Assembly: GCF_900142565.1 (NCBI RefSeq)
Contig: NZ_FRBH01000005.1
Span: 62,001-126,000, forward strand
Reading direction: 5' to 3'
DNA length: 64,000 nucleotides
Source of the DNA: Chishuiella changwenlii
GTDB lineage: Bacteria; Bacteroidota; Bacteroidia; Flavobacteriales; Weeksellaceae
Below are positions 7,352 to 15,891 of this stretch, in pieces. The translations under genes were made by a program, and so were the position numbers. Position 1 is the stretch's first letter, and every line of letters starts with the position of its first letter. The notes below the pieces were generated by a model, which made no database searches, had not been told where the DNA came from, and was given only the letters and a program-made list of their open reading frames with translations.

Positions 7352-8752
7352 ATGGAAAAAATGAGTTACGACATTATAGTTATTGGAAGTGGTCCTGGTG
7401 GATACGTTGCAGCAATTAGAGCTGCGCAATTAGGTAAAAAAGTAGCAATCGTAGAAAAAGCTGAATTAGGTGGTATTTGTTTAAACTGGGGATGTATCCC
7501 AACAAAAGCCTTATTAAAATCGGCTCAAGTATTTAAATATTTGAATCATGCAGAAGATTTTGGAATTAATCTTCCTTCAGATATTTCTTTCGAATTCGGA
7601 AATGTAGTATCTCGTAGTAGAGGTGTTGCAGATAGAATGAGCAAAGGTGTTCAGTTCTTAATGAAAAAGAACAAAATTGAAGTGATTCAAGGTGAAGCAA
7701 AAGTTTTACCAGGTAAAAAAGTAAAAGTTACATCTGCAGATGGTTCTTCTAAAGAGATTTCTGCTGAAAATATAATTATTGCTACAGGAGCTCGTTCTCG
7801 CGAATTACCTGCAATACCACAAGACGGTAAAAAAGTAATTGGATATCGTGGTGCTTTAGCAATGGAGAAACAACCAAAATCTTTAATAGTAGTTGGTTCT
7901 GGAGCAATTGGAGTTGAGTTCGCTCATTTCTATAATACATTAGGAACAGAAGTTACTATTGTAGAATATTTACCAAGAATTGTACCTGTAGAAGATGAAG
8001 ATATCTCTAAACAATTACAATTATCTCTAAAAAAATCTGGAATTAATATTTTAACTAACGCTGAAGTAACTGGTGTTGATACATCTGGAGAAGGTGTTAA
8101 AGCAACAGTAAAAACTGCTAAAGGTGAAGAAGTATTAGAAGCTGATGTTTTATTATCGGCTGCTGGAGTTGTTCCAAATACAGAAAATATAGGTTTAGAA
8201 GAAGTTGGTATTGCTACAGAAAGAGGAAAAATTGTAATTAACGATTTTTGTGAAACTTCTGTAAAAGGATATTATGCAATTGGAGATGTTGTAAAAGGAG
8301 CAGATTTAGCTCACTTAGCATCTGCACAAGGTATTTTATGTGTTGAGCATATCGCTGGTGAAAAAGTAGAACCTATTGATTACGGAAACATTCCTGGATG
8401 TACATACTGTTCTCCAGAAATTGCATCTGTTGGTCTTACAGAAGCTAAAGCAAAAGAAGCTGGTTACGAAGTAAAAGTTGGTAAATTCCCATTCTCTGCA
8501 AACGGTAAAGCTGTTGCAAATGGAGCTGCTGACGGTTTTGTAAAAGTTGTTTTTGATGCAAAATATGGTGAGTGGTTAGGTTGTCATATGATTGGAGATG
8601 GTGTTACAGAAATGATTGCAGAAGCAGTTGTTGCACGTAAATTAGAAACTACTGGTCATGAAATTATGAAATCTGTTCACGCACATCCAACAATGGCAGA
8701 AGCTATTATGGAAGCTGTTGAAGATGCTTATGGACATGCAATTCACATTTAA
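7352..8752 (+). CDS. lpdA: Dihydrolipoyl dehydrogenase (E3)
   Basis: This FAD enzyme reoxidises the dihydrolipoamide arms of pyruvate and 2-oxoacid dehydrogenases and of the glycine cleavage system, passing electrons to NAD+. Visible features are the FAD motif VIGSGPGGYVAA, the redox disulfide GGICLNWGC (C43 and C48), the NAD motif VVGSGAIGVEFAHF, the second FAD motif YYAIGDVV, and the dimer-interface catalytic pair in HAHPTMAEA (H445, E450). Length 466 is standard. An internal ATG at 7361 gives MSYDIIVIG, which is also a common family start. The gene is not next to other dehydrogenase subunits and ends in a long perfect hairpin. Confidence 0.96.
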   Translation: MEKMSYDIIVIGSGPGGYVAAIRAAQLGKKVAIVEKAELGGICLNWGCIPTKALLKSAQVFKYLNHAEDFGINLPSDISFEFGNVVSRSRGVADRMSKGVQFLMKKNKIEVIQGEAKVLPGKKVKVTSADGSSKEISAENIIIATGARSRELPAIPQDGKKVIGYRGALAMEKQPKSLIVVGSGAIGVEFAHFYNTLGTEVTIVEYLPRIVPVEDEDISKQLQLSLKKSGINILTNAEVTGVDTSGEGVKATVKTAKGEEVLEADVLLSAAGVVPNTENIGLEEVGIATERGKIVINDFCETSVKGYYAIGDVVKGADLAHLASAQGILCVEHIAGEKVEPIDYGNIPGCTYCSPEIASVGLTEAKAKEAGYEVKVGKFPFSANGKAVANGAADGFVKVVFDAKYGEWLGCHMIGDGVTEMIAEAVVARKLETTGHEIMKSVHAHPTMAEAIMEAVEDAYGHAIHI

Positions 8753-8770
8753 TCAATAGATTATAATAAT

Positions 8771-8812
8771 AAAACTAGAAAAGCAACTCTTACGAGTTGC
8801 TTTTCTAGTTTT
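8771..8812 (+). terminator. Strong intrinsic terminator after lpdA
   Basis: A perfect 19-bp stem (AAAACTAGAAAAGCAACTC paired with its complement) with a four-base loop ends in a T run. Confidence 0.85.
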
Positions 8813-8822
8813 AACAAATTGT

Positions 8823-8830
8823 TAACTTTG
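8823..8830 (+). promoter_or_regulatory. Candidate -7 box upstream of the first T9SS cargo gene
   Basis: TAACTTTG is a perfect TAnnTTTG match about 70 bases before the ATG at 8902. No good -33 element is visible, and the box lies just after the lpdA terminator. Confidence 0.3.
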
Positions 8831-8901
8831 ATAAAATAGTGTGTAGTTTATACCTACTTGACATAAATTAGCGTCATAAACAATTTAATATATACTTCGA
8901 T

Positions 8902-9684
8902 ATGAAAAAATTTTATTCTTTAATTGCAGTTGCTGCTTTAGCTTCTGTATCTTTTGGACAAGAAAAAACAATTATTGATGAAGGTTTCAGCTTCGCTCAA
9001 GGAATTGGTGCTAATGATGGAATTTGGAACAGTACAGCTGGTAGTGGAACTGGTAATACTATTGCTGATGGTGTACACGCTTCAGGTTTTTCATTTATTA
9101 AATCTTATGCAGCAAATTCTGCTATAAAATTAGGTACTGGTAGTGCAAAAGGAGAAATAACAAGTCCTGCTTTCACTGGTATAGTAGGTGGAAATGCTAC
9201 AGTTACTTTTCAATCAGCTGCTTGGAATGGTGCTAATGAAAAAACAACTTTAGTTATTGAAATCTTAAACGGAGGTACTGCTGATTTAGCTGAAATAACA
9301 TTAGGAAAAGGATCTTTTACTACTTACACAATTAATGTAACTGGAGCTAATGCTAATACTCAAATTAATGTTGCAGCAAAAGATGCTGCTAGTAATAGAT
9401 TTTTTATCGATTCTTTTAAAGTAACAACTCAAAGTACTTTAGGAACAATTGATTACACTGAAGCTTCTAAAGCAGTTGCTAATACATTATGGACTAACAC
9501 AGCTTCTTTCAATGTAAAAGATCAAGCTAATGTAGAGGTTTACAACATCAATGGACAATTAGTAAAATCTTTCCAAGTTAAAGGAACTCAAACTGTAAAT
9601 GTTTCTGACTTAGTAAAAGGTGTTTACGTTGTAAAAACAACTTCTAACGGAAAAACTTCTACTCAAAAAGTAGTTAAAAAATAA
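8902..9684 (+). CDS. Secreted beta-sandwich protein with T9SS type A sorting domain
   Basis: Residues 1-19 form a signal peptide ending SFG/QE. Residues about 25-175 (GFSFAQGIGANDGIW, then repeated Gly/Thr/Asn-rich strands) look like a jelly-roll, lectin-like domain without a recognised catalytic site. The last 75 residues (VEVYNINGQLVKSF..., VSDLVKGVYVVKTTSNGKTSTQKVVKK) are a clear type IX sorting domain, so the protein is exported across the outer membrane and either anchored or released. The gene is followed by its own terminator and then by a second T9SS cargo gene. Its ligand cannot be told from the sequence. Confidence 0.8.
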   Translation: MKKFYSLIAVAALASVSFGQEKTIIDEGFSFAQGIGANDGIWNSTAGSGTGNTIADGVHASGFSFIKSYAANSAIKLGTGSAKGEITSPAFTGIVGGNATVTFQSAAWNGANEKTTLVIEILNGGTADLAEITLGKGSFTTYTINVTGANANTQINVAAKDAASNRFFIDSFKVTTQSTLGTIDYTEASKAVANTLWTNTASFNVKDQANVEVYNINGQLVKSFQVKGTQTVNVSDLVKGVYVVKTTSNGKTSTQKVVKK

Positions 9685-9715
9685 TTTTCTAAAAAAGAAA
9701 ATTTATAAAATTAAT

Positions 9716-9750
9716 AGCTGTAGCAATCTAGTATTGTTACAGCTTTTTTT
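9716..9750 (+). terminator. Terminator after the first T9SS cargo gene
   Basis: The stem AGCTGTAGCAAT / ATTGTTACAGCT (one mismatch) has a five-base loop and is followed by seven T. Confidence 0.8.
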
Positions 9751-9879
9751 ATTGAAATAACGAGAGAATCATTTTAAATTTTGAGTAACTTAAAATGTTA
9801 TATAAATTAAGTATTTAAACTTCTTTCACTTGATATCTTTTTATATAAATTAGTACAATTACATACCTAAAAAATTTAT

Positions 9880-10656
9880 ATGAAAAAACTCTCTACCTTA
9901 TTTTTGAGTCTGACATTAACTACAATATCATATGCTCAACAAAATTTAGTTGAAAATCCAGGTTTTGAAACAGGAGAATTTTCTCCATGGAAAAAAGGTC
10001 CGACAGCACGTTATACCGAACCTAATATTTCATCTACAAATTCTTATAATGGCTCTTATCATGCAACTTATATAGATTCACCACTTAATGGTTTTTATCA
10101 AGATGTTGAAATATCAGCAAATACAACATATACGCTGTCTTTTTGGTATAAAGCTTATGGCTCAGGATTAGGAGCCAGATTATGGAGTAACTTTATATCT
10201 GTAACCAATACAACTATAAATCTAACTACTTCAAATAGAGATAATCCTTTAAGAAACAACAACAGATATCTACCCAAAACTGAAGAATGGAGACAACATA
10301 CTGTAGTATTTACCTCTCCTATTAATATTATAAAGCTTAGATTAGCGATTAGATCATATGTTAATTCAACAGTTTCGTTTGATGACTTTTCTTTAATAGA
10401 AGGTACTTTATCTACTGTTGATCATAATGATTTTCAGAAAAAAGTTAAAATGAATACAATTATTTCTGATAAATTAGTTCTTACATTGCCATCAAAATCG
10501 ACTGTAAATATTTATACCCTTAATGGTGAATTAATTTCTTCTGACCGTATTAATAATGGTGAATTTATAAATACACAATCTTTATCAAAAGGTGTTTATA
10601 TAGCGACTGTAGACAATGGTTTATCTAAAGTTACTCAAAGAGTAATTAAAAAATAA
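9880..10656 (+). CDS. Secreted carbohydrate-binding-like protein with T9SS type A sorting domain
   Basis: A signal peptide (residues 1-19, ending SYA/QQ) is followed by NLVENPGFETGEFSPWKKGP, the opening signature of CBM4/9/22-like beta-sandwich domains. The later segments GFYQDVEISANTTYTLSFWYKA and VSFDDFSLIEG fit the same fold, which commonly binds glycans. The C-terminal 75 residues (VNIYTLNGELISSDRI..., SLSKGVYIATVDNG, TQRVIKK) form a T9SS sorting domain. No catalytic domain is present, so this is probably a surface or released binding protein. It sits 195 bases after the previous T9SS cargo gene; both look monocistronic. Confidence 0.8.
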   Translation: MKKLSTLFLSLTLTTISYAQQNLVENPGFETGEFSPWKKGPTARYTEPNISSTNSYNGSYHATYIDSPLNGFYQDVEISANTTYTLSFWYKAYGSGLGARLWSNFISVTNTTINLTTSNRDNPLRNNNRYLPKTEEWRQHTVVFTSPINIIKLRLAIRSYVNSTVSFDDFSLIEGTLSTVDHNDFQKKVKMNTIISDKLVLTLPSKSTVNIYTLNGELISSDRINNGEFINTQSLSKGVYIATVDNGLSKVTQRVIKK

Positions 10657-10666
10657 TTTTAAAAAT

Positions 10667-10708
10667 AAAAACCTGTAGATTACTTAATACTACAGGTTTT
10701 TATTTTTT
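10667..10708 (+). terminator. Terminator after the second T9SS cargo gene
   Basis: The stem AAAACCTGTAG / CTACAGGTTTT has an 11-base loop and is followed by TATTTTTT. It lies between convergent genes. Confidence 0.75.
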
Positions 10709-10744
10709 AGACTTGTACTTTTTACATTATCTAATGGCCCAAAT

Positions 10745-11221
10745 CTACAACTCAAGATTCATCCAAATTGTACAAGAAAAATGACCCGTATCTCCTAGCC
10801 TTTCATTTAAAGAAATAAATCCTAATTTTTCATAAGCAGAAACAGCAGCACTAAGTTCCGGTAATGTTTCTAAATAAATATTGTTATAACCAGATTGTTT
10901 AGCAAATGCAATACATTCTAACATTAACATTTTTCCAATTCCTTTTCCTCTTGATGCAGATGACATATACATTTTTACTAATTCTACTGTATCATTCGGT
11001 AGTCCTTTTGTTGGATAAATTCCTGCTCCTCCAATAATTTCTCCATTTTCTTCTGCTACAAAATAAGCAGAATTATCTATTTGAAATGATTGAAATAATC
11101 GATCTGTACTTTCATCAAAATAAGCTGTTCCAGGAATATTAAGGTTAAACTCCTCTAAACTAGTTCTTAATATATTTGCCATTGCAGCATTATCCTCTAA
11201 TCTTATTCTTCTTATTATCAT
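10745..11221 (-). CDS. GNAT family N-acetyltransferase
   Basis: The 158-residue protein has the GNAT fold: an N-terminal MIIRRIRLEDNAAMANILR, the strand pair YFVAEENGEIIGGAGIYP, then VKMYMSSASRGKGIGKMLM, which contains the acetyl-CoA pyrophosphate loop RGKGIG, and the C-terminal SAVSAYEKLGFISLNERLG motif B. The acceptor substrate is not predictable; related proteins acetylate small molecules or protein N-termini. It lies 50 bases downstream of uvrA on the same strand but after the uvrA terminator, so it is probably transcribed separately or by readthrough. Confidence 0.88.
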   Translation of the reverse strand: MIIRRIRLEDNAAMANILRTSLEEFNLNIPGTAYFDESTDRLFQSFQIDNSAYFVAEENGEIIGGAGIYPTKGLPNDTVELVKMYMSSASRGKGIGKMLMLECIAFAKQSGYNNIYLETLPELSAAVSAYEKLGFISLNERLGDTGHFSCTIWMNLEL

Positions 11222-11254
11222 TTTTACTTATATGCTTTAATATCTGAAAAGATA

Positions 11255-11287
11255 CCATAAAAAAGAGAAGCTTAAAGCTTCTCTTTT
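11255..11287 (-). terminator. Terminator overlapping the uvrA stop codon
   Basis: AAAAGAGAAGCTT is followed almost at once by its own complement AAGCTTCTCTTTT. On the minus strand the hairpin ends in a T run. The uvrA stop codon (11272-11274) lies in the tip of the hairpin. Confidence 0.75.
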
Positions 11288-14073
11288 AAAAATTTTCCGG
11301 TATATGATTCTTTTACTTTTACAATTTGTTCTGGTGTTCCTTCAGCAACCAAATAACCTCCGTTCTTTCCTCCTTCTGGTCCAAGGTCTACTACCCAATC
11401 GGCTACTTTTATAATATCCATATTATGTTCTATTACAAAAACCGAATGACCCAAATCTATTAAAGCTCTTAAGGCTTTAATTAATTTCTGTATATCATGA
11501 AAATGTAATCCTGTAGATGGTTCATCAAAAATAAATAACGTTTTATTCGTTGTTTCTCCTTTCGTTAAGAAAAAAGCTAACTTAACACGTTGTGCTTCTC
11601 CACCAGAAAGTGTATTAGAAGATTGTCCTAATTTTACATATCCTAAACCAACATCTTGTAAAGGTTTTAATTTCTCTACAATTTTCTTTTGATTATGCTC
11701 ATCAAAGAAACTAATTGCATCGTCAATTGTTAAATTTAAAATATCAGAAATTGATTTCCCTTCAAATTTAACTTCTAAAACTTCTTTCTTAAAACGCTCT
11801 CCATGGCAATCCTCGCAAAGTAACTCTACATCTGCCATAAATTGCATTTCTATAGTTATCGTTCCTTCACCTTTACACGTATCGCAACGTCCTCCATCTA
11901 CATTAAATGAAAAGTGTTTTGCTTGGAAGCCCATTACTTTACTTGCTTTTTGAGAAGCAAATAAATTTCGAATATCATCGTAGGCTTTTACATACGTCAC
12001 AGGATTAGAACGAGAAGATTTTCCTATAGGATTTTGATCTATTAATTCTATTCCTTCTAACTTTCTTATATCACCAACTAGTTCATCGAAATCTCCAATT
12101 TTATTCCCAAAAATTTCGAAATTACGCTGAATAGCTGGAGCTAAAATATCTTTCATTAATGTTGATTTTCCTGAACCAGAAACTCCTGTAATTACAGTTA
12201 GTTGATTCAATGGAAACTTAACATCTATATTTTTTAGGTTATTTTCTCTAGCGCCAGTAACTTTTAGAAAATTAGGAGATTTAAGTCGCTGTTTAGGAAC
12301 TTCTATTTCCATTTTTCCATTAAGATATTGAGACGTTAAAGTATTTGCTTTTAATAACTCTTTATATGTTCCTTCAAAAACTACTTCACCTCCATTAGTT
12401 CCTGCTTCTGGACCAATATCAATAATGTAATCTGCAGCCTTCATAATATCTTCATCATGTTCTACCACAATTACAGTATTTCCTAAGTCGCGTAAGCGTT
12501 GTAATATTGTAATAAATTTTTCTGTATCACGAGAATGTAAACCAATAGAAGGCTCATCTAAAACATACATAGAACCTACCAAACTACTTCCTAAAGAAGT
12601 TGCTAAGTTTATTCTCTGAGATTCTCCTCCAGAAAGTGTGTTAGAAGCTCTGTTCAACGTTAAATATTCTAAACCTACATCTAGTAAAAAAGTTAAGCGA
12701 GAATTAATTTCATAAATTATTCTTCCAGCAATTTGCTGATCGTATTCATTAAATTCTACTTTAGAAAAGAAATCATATAATTCATTTAAAGGTAAATCGA
12801 CCAAATCGTTAACCGACTTGTCTGCAATTTTCACAAAATTGGTTTCTTTTCGTAAACGTTTTCCTTTACATGTAGGACAAATTGTCTTACCTCTGTATCG
12901 AGAAAGCATTACACGATATTGTATCTTGTAAGTATTCTCTTCTACCATTTTGAAGAAACCGTCTAAACCTTCCCAATTCTTATCGCCACGCCATAAATAA
13001 TCTTTCTGTTCTTCTGTTAATTCAAAATAAGGTTTATGAATAGGAAAATCTACTTTTTGAGCCACTTTAATAAAATCCATCTTCCATTCGCTCATCTTCT
13101 CTCCTTTCCATGCTACAACAGCATCTTCGTAAATAGATAAAGATTTATTAGGAATAACTAAATTTTCTTCAATCCCAATAACTTTTCCGTAACCTTCGCA
13201 AGTAGGACAAGCTCCGTAAGGATTATTAAAACTAAAAAAGTGGATATTTGGTTCATTAAAAATTAAACCATCTGCCTCAAATTTATTTGAGAAATATTGA
13301 ACCGATTTATTTTCAACGTTTACTAAACTTACATCTCCTTTTCCTTCGAAAAAAGCAGTTTCTATAGAATCTGCTAAACGGTGGTAAAATGATTCTTCAT
13401 CTTCTGTTGGTAAAGCAATACGATCTATAACTAAATGAACATCGTTTTCGGGTTGAGGCTCAAAATTAAATGAAATTAAATCTTCTATTTTTACTTGATT
13501 TCCATCTACACTTAATCTTGTAAAACCTTGTTGTTGTAAAATATTTAAATGCTCAGAAAATGTACGTTCTTCTGGAACTACTAATTTTATTTGTAGAATA
13601 AATTTTGTTTCAGCATCAAATGTTTTTAAGTAATCTACAACATCTGTAACAGAATCTTTTTGTACTAATTCTCCTGTTATTGGCGAATATGTTTTACCTA
13701 TACGTGCATATAACAACTTTAGATAATCGTAAACCTCTGTTGTTGTACCAACAGTAGATCTAGGGTTCGTAGAATTTACTTTTTGTTGAATGGCAATTGC
13801 TGGCGCAATTCCTTTGATATAATCTACTTGAGGTTTATCCAATTTACCTAAAAATTGTCTTGCATAAGAAGATAAACTTTCTACATAACGACGCTGACCT
13901 TCTGCATACAATGTATCGAAAGCCAAAGTTGATTTACCAGAACCAGACATTCCAGTAATAACAACTAATTTATTCTTTGGTATTGCTAAATCTATGTTTT
14001 TAAGATTATGCAATTTTGCACCTTTTATAAGGATAAATTCCTTTGGATCGAGTTGATTAATATCTTTTTTCAT
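11272..14073 (-). CDS. uvrA: Excinuclease ABC subunit A
   Basis: UvrA is the damage-sensing ATPase of nucleotide-excision repair; it loads UvrB on distorted DNA. Both ABC modules are complete: Walker A sites GMSGSGKST and GVSGSGKST, signature motifs NTLSGGESQRI and NTLSGGEAQRV, and the zinc-binding pairs CPTC...CPTCKGKR and CDTCKGEG...CEDCHGERF. The DNA-binding opening KLHNLKNIDLAIPKNK and the YVESLSSYARQFLGKLDKP segment are typical. Length (933) is normal. A perfect -7 box (TACCTTTG) ends seven bases before the ATG, implying a very short leader. No LexA-type operator was recognised. Confidence 0.98.
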   Translation of the reverse strand: MKKDINQLDPKEFILIKGAKLHNLKNIDLAIPKNKLVVITGMSGSGKSTLAFDTLYAEGQRRYVESLSSYARQFLGKLDKPQVDYIKGIAPAIAIQQKVNSTNPRSTVGTTTEVYDYLKLLYARIGKTYSPITGELVQKDSVTDVVDYLKTFDAETKFILQIKLVVPEERTFSEHLNILQQQGFTRLSVDGNQVKIEDLISFNFEPQPENDVHLVIDRIALPTEDEESFYHRLADSIETAFFEGKGDVSLVNVENKSVQYFSNKFEADGLIFNEPNIHFFSFNNPYGACPTCEGYGKVIGIEENLVIPNKSLSIYEDAVVAWKGEKMSEWKMDFIKVAQKVDFPIHKPYFELTEEQKDYLWRGDKNWEGLDGFFKMVEENTYKIQYRVMLSRYRGKTICPTCKGKRLRKETNFVKIADKSVNDLVDLPLNELYDFFSKVEFNEYDQQIAGRIIYEINSRLTFLLDVGLEYLTLNRASNTLSGGESQRINLATSLGSSLVGSMYVLDEPSIGLHSRDTEKFITILQRLRDLGNTVIVVEHDEDIMKAADYIIDIGPEAGTNGGEVVFEGTYKELLKANTLTSQYLNGKMEIEVPKQRLKSPNFLKVTGARENNLKNIDVKFPLNQLTVITGVSGSGKSTLMKDILAPAIQRNFEIFGNKIGDFDELVGDIRKLEGIELIDQNPIGKSSRSNPVTYVKAYDDIRNLFASQKASKVMGFQAKHFSFNVDGGRCDTCKGEGTITIEMQFMADVELLCEDCHGERFKKEVLEVKFEGKSISDILNLTIDDAISFFDEHNQKKIVEKLKPLQDVGLGYVKLGQSSNTLSGGEAQRVKLAFFLTKGETTNKTLFIFDEPSTGLHFHDIQKLIKALRALIDLGHSVFVIEHNMDIIKVADWVVDLGPEGGKNGGYLVAEGTPEQIVKVKESYTGKFLKEKL

Positions 14074-14080
14074 TGGAAAA

Positions 14081-14088
14081 CAAAGGTA
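14081..14088 (-). promoter_or_regulatory. -7 box immediately upstream of uvrA
   Basis: The minus strand reads TACCTTTG (perfect TAnnTTTG), ending seven bases before the ATG at 14073. The predicted leader is only about three or four bases. Confidence 0.5.
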
Positions 14089-14221
14089 AGTTTTTTTAGA
14101 AACTATTTTAATTGATTAATAGATTTGTTTTTTAAGTTTTGATGTATTTAATTTTCAAATAAAAACATCAACATTCTAAGTTATCATAACTAAAAAAATA
14201 AGCATTTCAGTAGATAAATAG

Positions 14222-14229
14222 TACATTTG
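14222..14229 (+). promoter_or_regulatory. -7 box of prmC
   Basis: TACATTTG is a perfect TAnnTTTG, 14 bases before the ATG at 14244, for a predicted leader of about 10 bases. Confidence 0.5.
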
Positions 14230-14243
14230 TAAAAAATAATGCA

Positions 14244-15068
14244 ATGACTTTAGCTGAGCTAAAACAACACTTTATTACCGAATTAGAAACTATTTATGAT
14301 AAAGATGAAAGTGAACAAATTTTTCTGATTTATCTTGAAGACAAATTTGGTTTACAATATACACCCCATAATAAGGTTGAGAAACTAGATGTAATTTTTT
14401 CTGATTTGGATAAATTGAAAAGTGGAATTCCTATTCAGCATATTACTGAAAAAGCATTTTTTTATGATGATTTCTTTTTTGTGAATCAACATACTTTAAT
14501 TCCTCGCCCAGAAACAGAAGAATTAATAGAGATTATTAAAAATGATTACGTAAAAAATCCTCCTTCATCTATTATAGATTTAGGAACAGGGAGTGGATGT
14601 ATTCCTATTTCTTTGAAAAAAATATTTCCAAATGCGAATGTTTCTGCTTTAGATGTTTCAGAAAAAGCATTGGAAGTTGCGGCTATTAATGCAAAGAATT
14701 TAAACACAGACATACTATTAATTCATCAAAATTTACTTGAAGATTTTAATTTAGATAGAAAGTTTGAAGTTATTATTTCTAATCCTCCTTACATTAGAAA
14801 CTTAGAAAAAGAGGAAATGCACAAAAATGTTTTAGATTTTGAACCTCATCTAGCACTTTTTGTCGAAGATGATAATGCTCTTATTTTTTATGAAAGAGTT
14901 ATTGCTTTTGCTGAAAACCATTTAACAGAAAACGGCGTTATTTACTGTGAAATTAATCAATATTTAGGAGAAGAAACAAAAACTTTATTTCTAACAAAAT
15001 ATAAAAATGTTCAGCTTATAAAAGATATTTCTGGGAATGATAGAATGATAAAGGCAACGAATAATTAA
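14244..15068 (+). CDS. prmC: Peptide chain release factor N5-glutamine methyltransferase
   Basis: PrmC (HemK) uses S-adenosylmethionine to methylate the Gln of the GGQ motif in release factors; a substrate, prfB, lies later in this window. The N-terminal helical domain ends with GIPIQHITEKAFFYDDFFFVN and LIPRPETEELIE. The SAM site is IDLGTGSGCIPISLKK. The catalytic NPPY motif is in VIISNPPYIRNLEKEEM, followed by the diagnostic VLDFEPHLALF segment. Length 274 is normal. The last four bases overlap the end of the convergent LytTR regulator gene. Confidence 0.95.
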   Translation: MTLAELKQHFITELETIYDKDESEQIFLIYLEDKFGLQYTPHNKVEKLDVIFSDLDKLKSGIPIQHITEKAFFYDDFFFVNQHTLIPRPETEELIEIIKNDYVKNPPSSIIDLGTGSGCIPISLKKIFPNANVSALDVSEKALEVAAINAKNLNTDILLIHQNLLEDFNLDRKFEVIISNPPYIRNLEKEEMHKNVLDFEPHLALFVEDDNALIFYERVIAFAENHLTENGVIYCEINQYLGEETKTLFLTKYKNVQLIKDISGNDRMIKATNN

Positions 15069-15829
15069 TTCAATAACCAATTTTTCCATTCTGATAGTTG
15101 CATTTTACTTACCAAAATTTCTGTTTTAATTTCTGGTGAAGGTGATAATATGACTTCAATTTTTTGACTAGAATGTTTTACAACTTCTACAATTGCATCT
15201 CTGTTAATAATGTATTTACGATTGATTTTAAAGAATTTAGATGTGTCTAATTTTTCTATTAAATCCTTTACAGTATCATCATAAATATATGTCTTGTCTT
15301 CATTTGTGGTAATAAAAAGATGTTTACCAGATGCAAAGAAATAAGCAATATCTCTTTCATTTAATAAATGTAATTTATGACCATTAGAGACAGCTATTTT
15401 ATGTAAAGTTGTTGTTTTAGAATTATTTTCTAATGTTGCCAGGGTATTTAAAGTAAGAGAAATGTCGAAATTAGAACGAATCGTTTCATACTTTGCTAAT
15501 GCTTGATATAAATCTTCATCTTCAAAAGGTTTTAAGATATAATCTATCGTAAAATGCTTAAAGACTTTTAGCGCATATTCATCGTAAGCTGTCGTAAAGA
15601 TAATAGGTGTTTTAACTTCTATTTCTTCAAAAATTTCTAGGCTTTTACCATCTCCAAGATGGATATCCATAAAAATTAAATCGACTGTATTTGTAGAAAA
15701 ATAAGCAATAGCTTCTTTCTTAGAGCGTAAAATATCTAGTTCTGTAATCTCTATTATATTTTGTTCTTCTAAAAGCTGTTTTAAATAAGTAGCAGCTAAT
15801 AATTCATCTTCTACAATTGCAATCTTCAT
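15065..15829 (-). CDS. LytTR family response regulator
   Basis: Residues 1-115 form a receiver domain: acidic pocket E7/D8, phospho-acceptor D55 in LIFMDIHLGDG, T80, and K100 in YILKPFED. Residues about 145-254 are a LytTR DNA-binding domain (HKIAVSNGHKLHLLNERDI..., KFFKINRKYIINRDAIVEV). LytTR proteins bind pairs of direct repeats about two helical turns apart. The only LytS-type kinase in the window is at 23246-24817, at the other end of the same-strand metalloprotease/susC/susD block, and is the likely partner. A hairpin separates this gene from susD, so it may be expressed by readthrough or from its own weak promoter. Confidence 0.93.
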   Translation of the reverse strand: MKIAIVEDELLAATYLKQLLEEQNIIEITELDILRSKKEAIAYFSTNTVDLIFMDIHLGDGKSLEIFEEIEVKTPIIFTTAYDEYALKVFKHFTIDYILKPFEDEDLYQALAKYETIRSNFDISLTLNTLATLENNSKTTTLHKIAVSNGHKLHLLNERDIAYFFASGKHLFITTNEDKTYIYDDTVKDLIEKLDTSKFFKINRKYIINRDAIVEVVKHSSQKIEVILSPSPEIKTEILVSKMQLSEWKNWLLN

Positions 15830-15843
15830 TCCTGCAAAAGTAT

Positions 15844-15878
15844 AAAAAAACCGCCTGATTTTTATGTCAGGCGGAATT
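15844..15878 (-). terminator. Hairpin between susD and the LytTR regulator gene
   Basis: An 8-bp GC-rich stem (CCGCCTGA/TCAGGCGG) with an eight-base loop is followed on the minus strand by a T tract. It should end most susC/susD transcripts before the regulator gene. Confidence 0.8.
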
Positions 15879-15891
15879 TTAAAATAAAATG

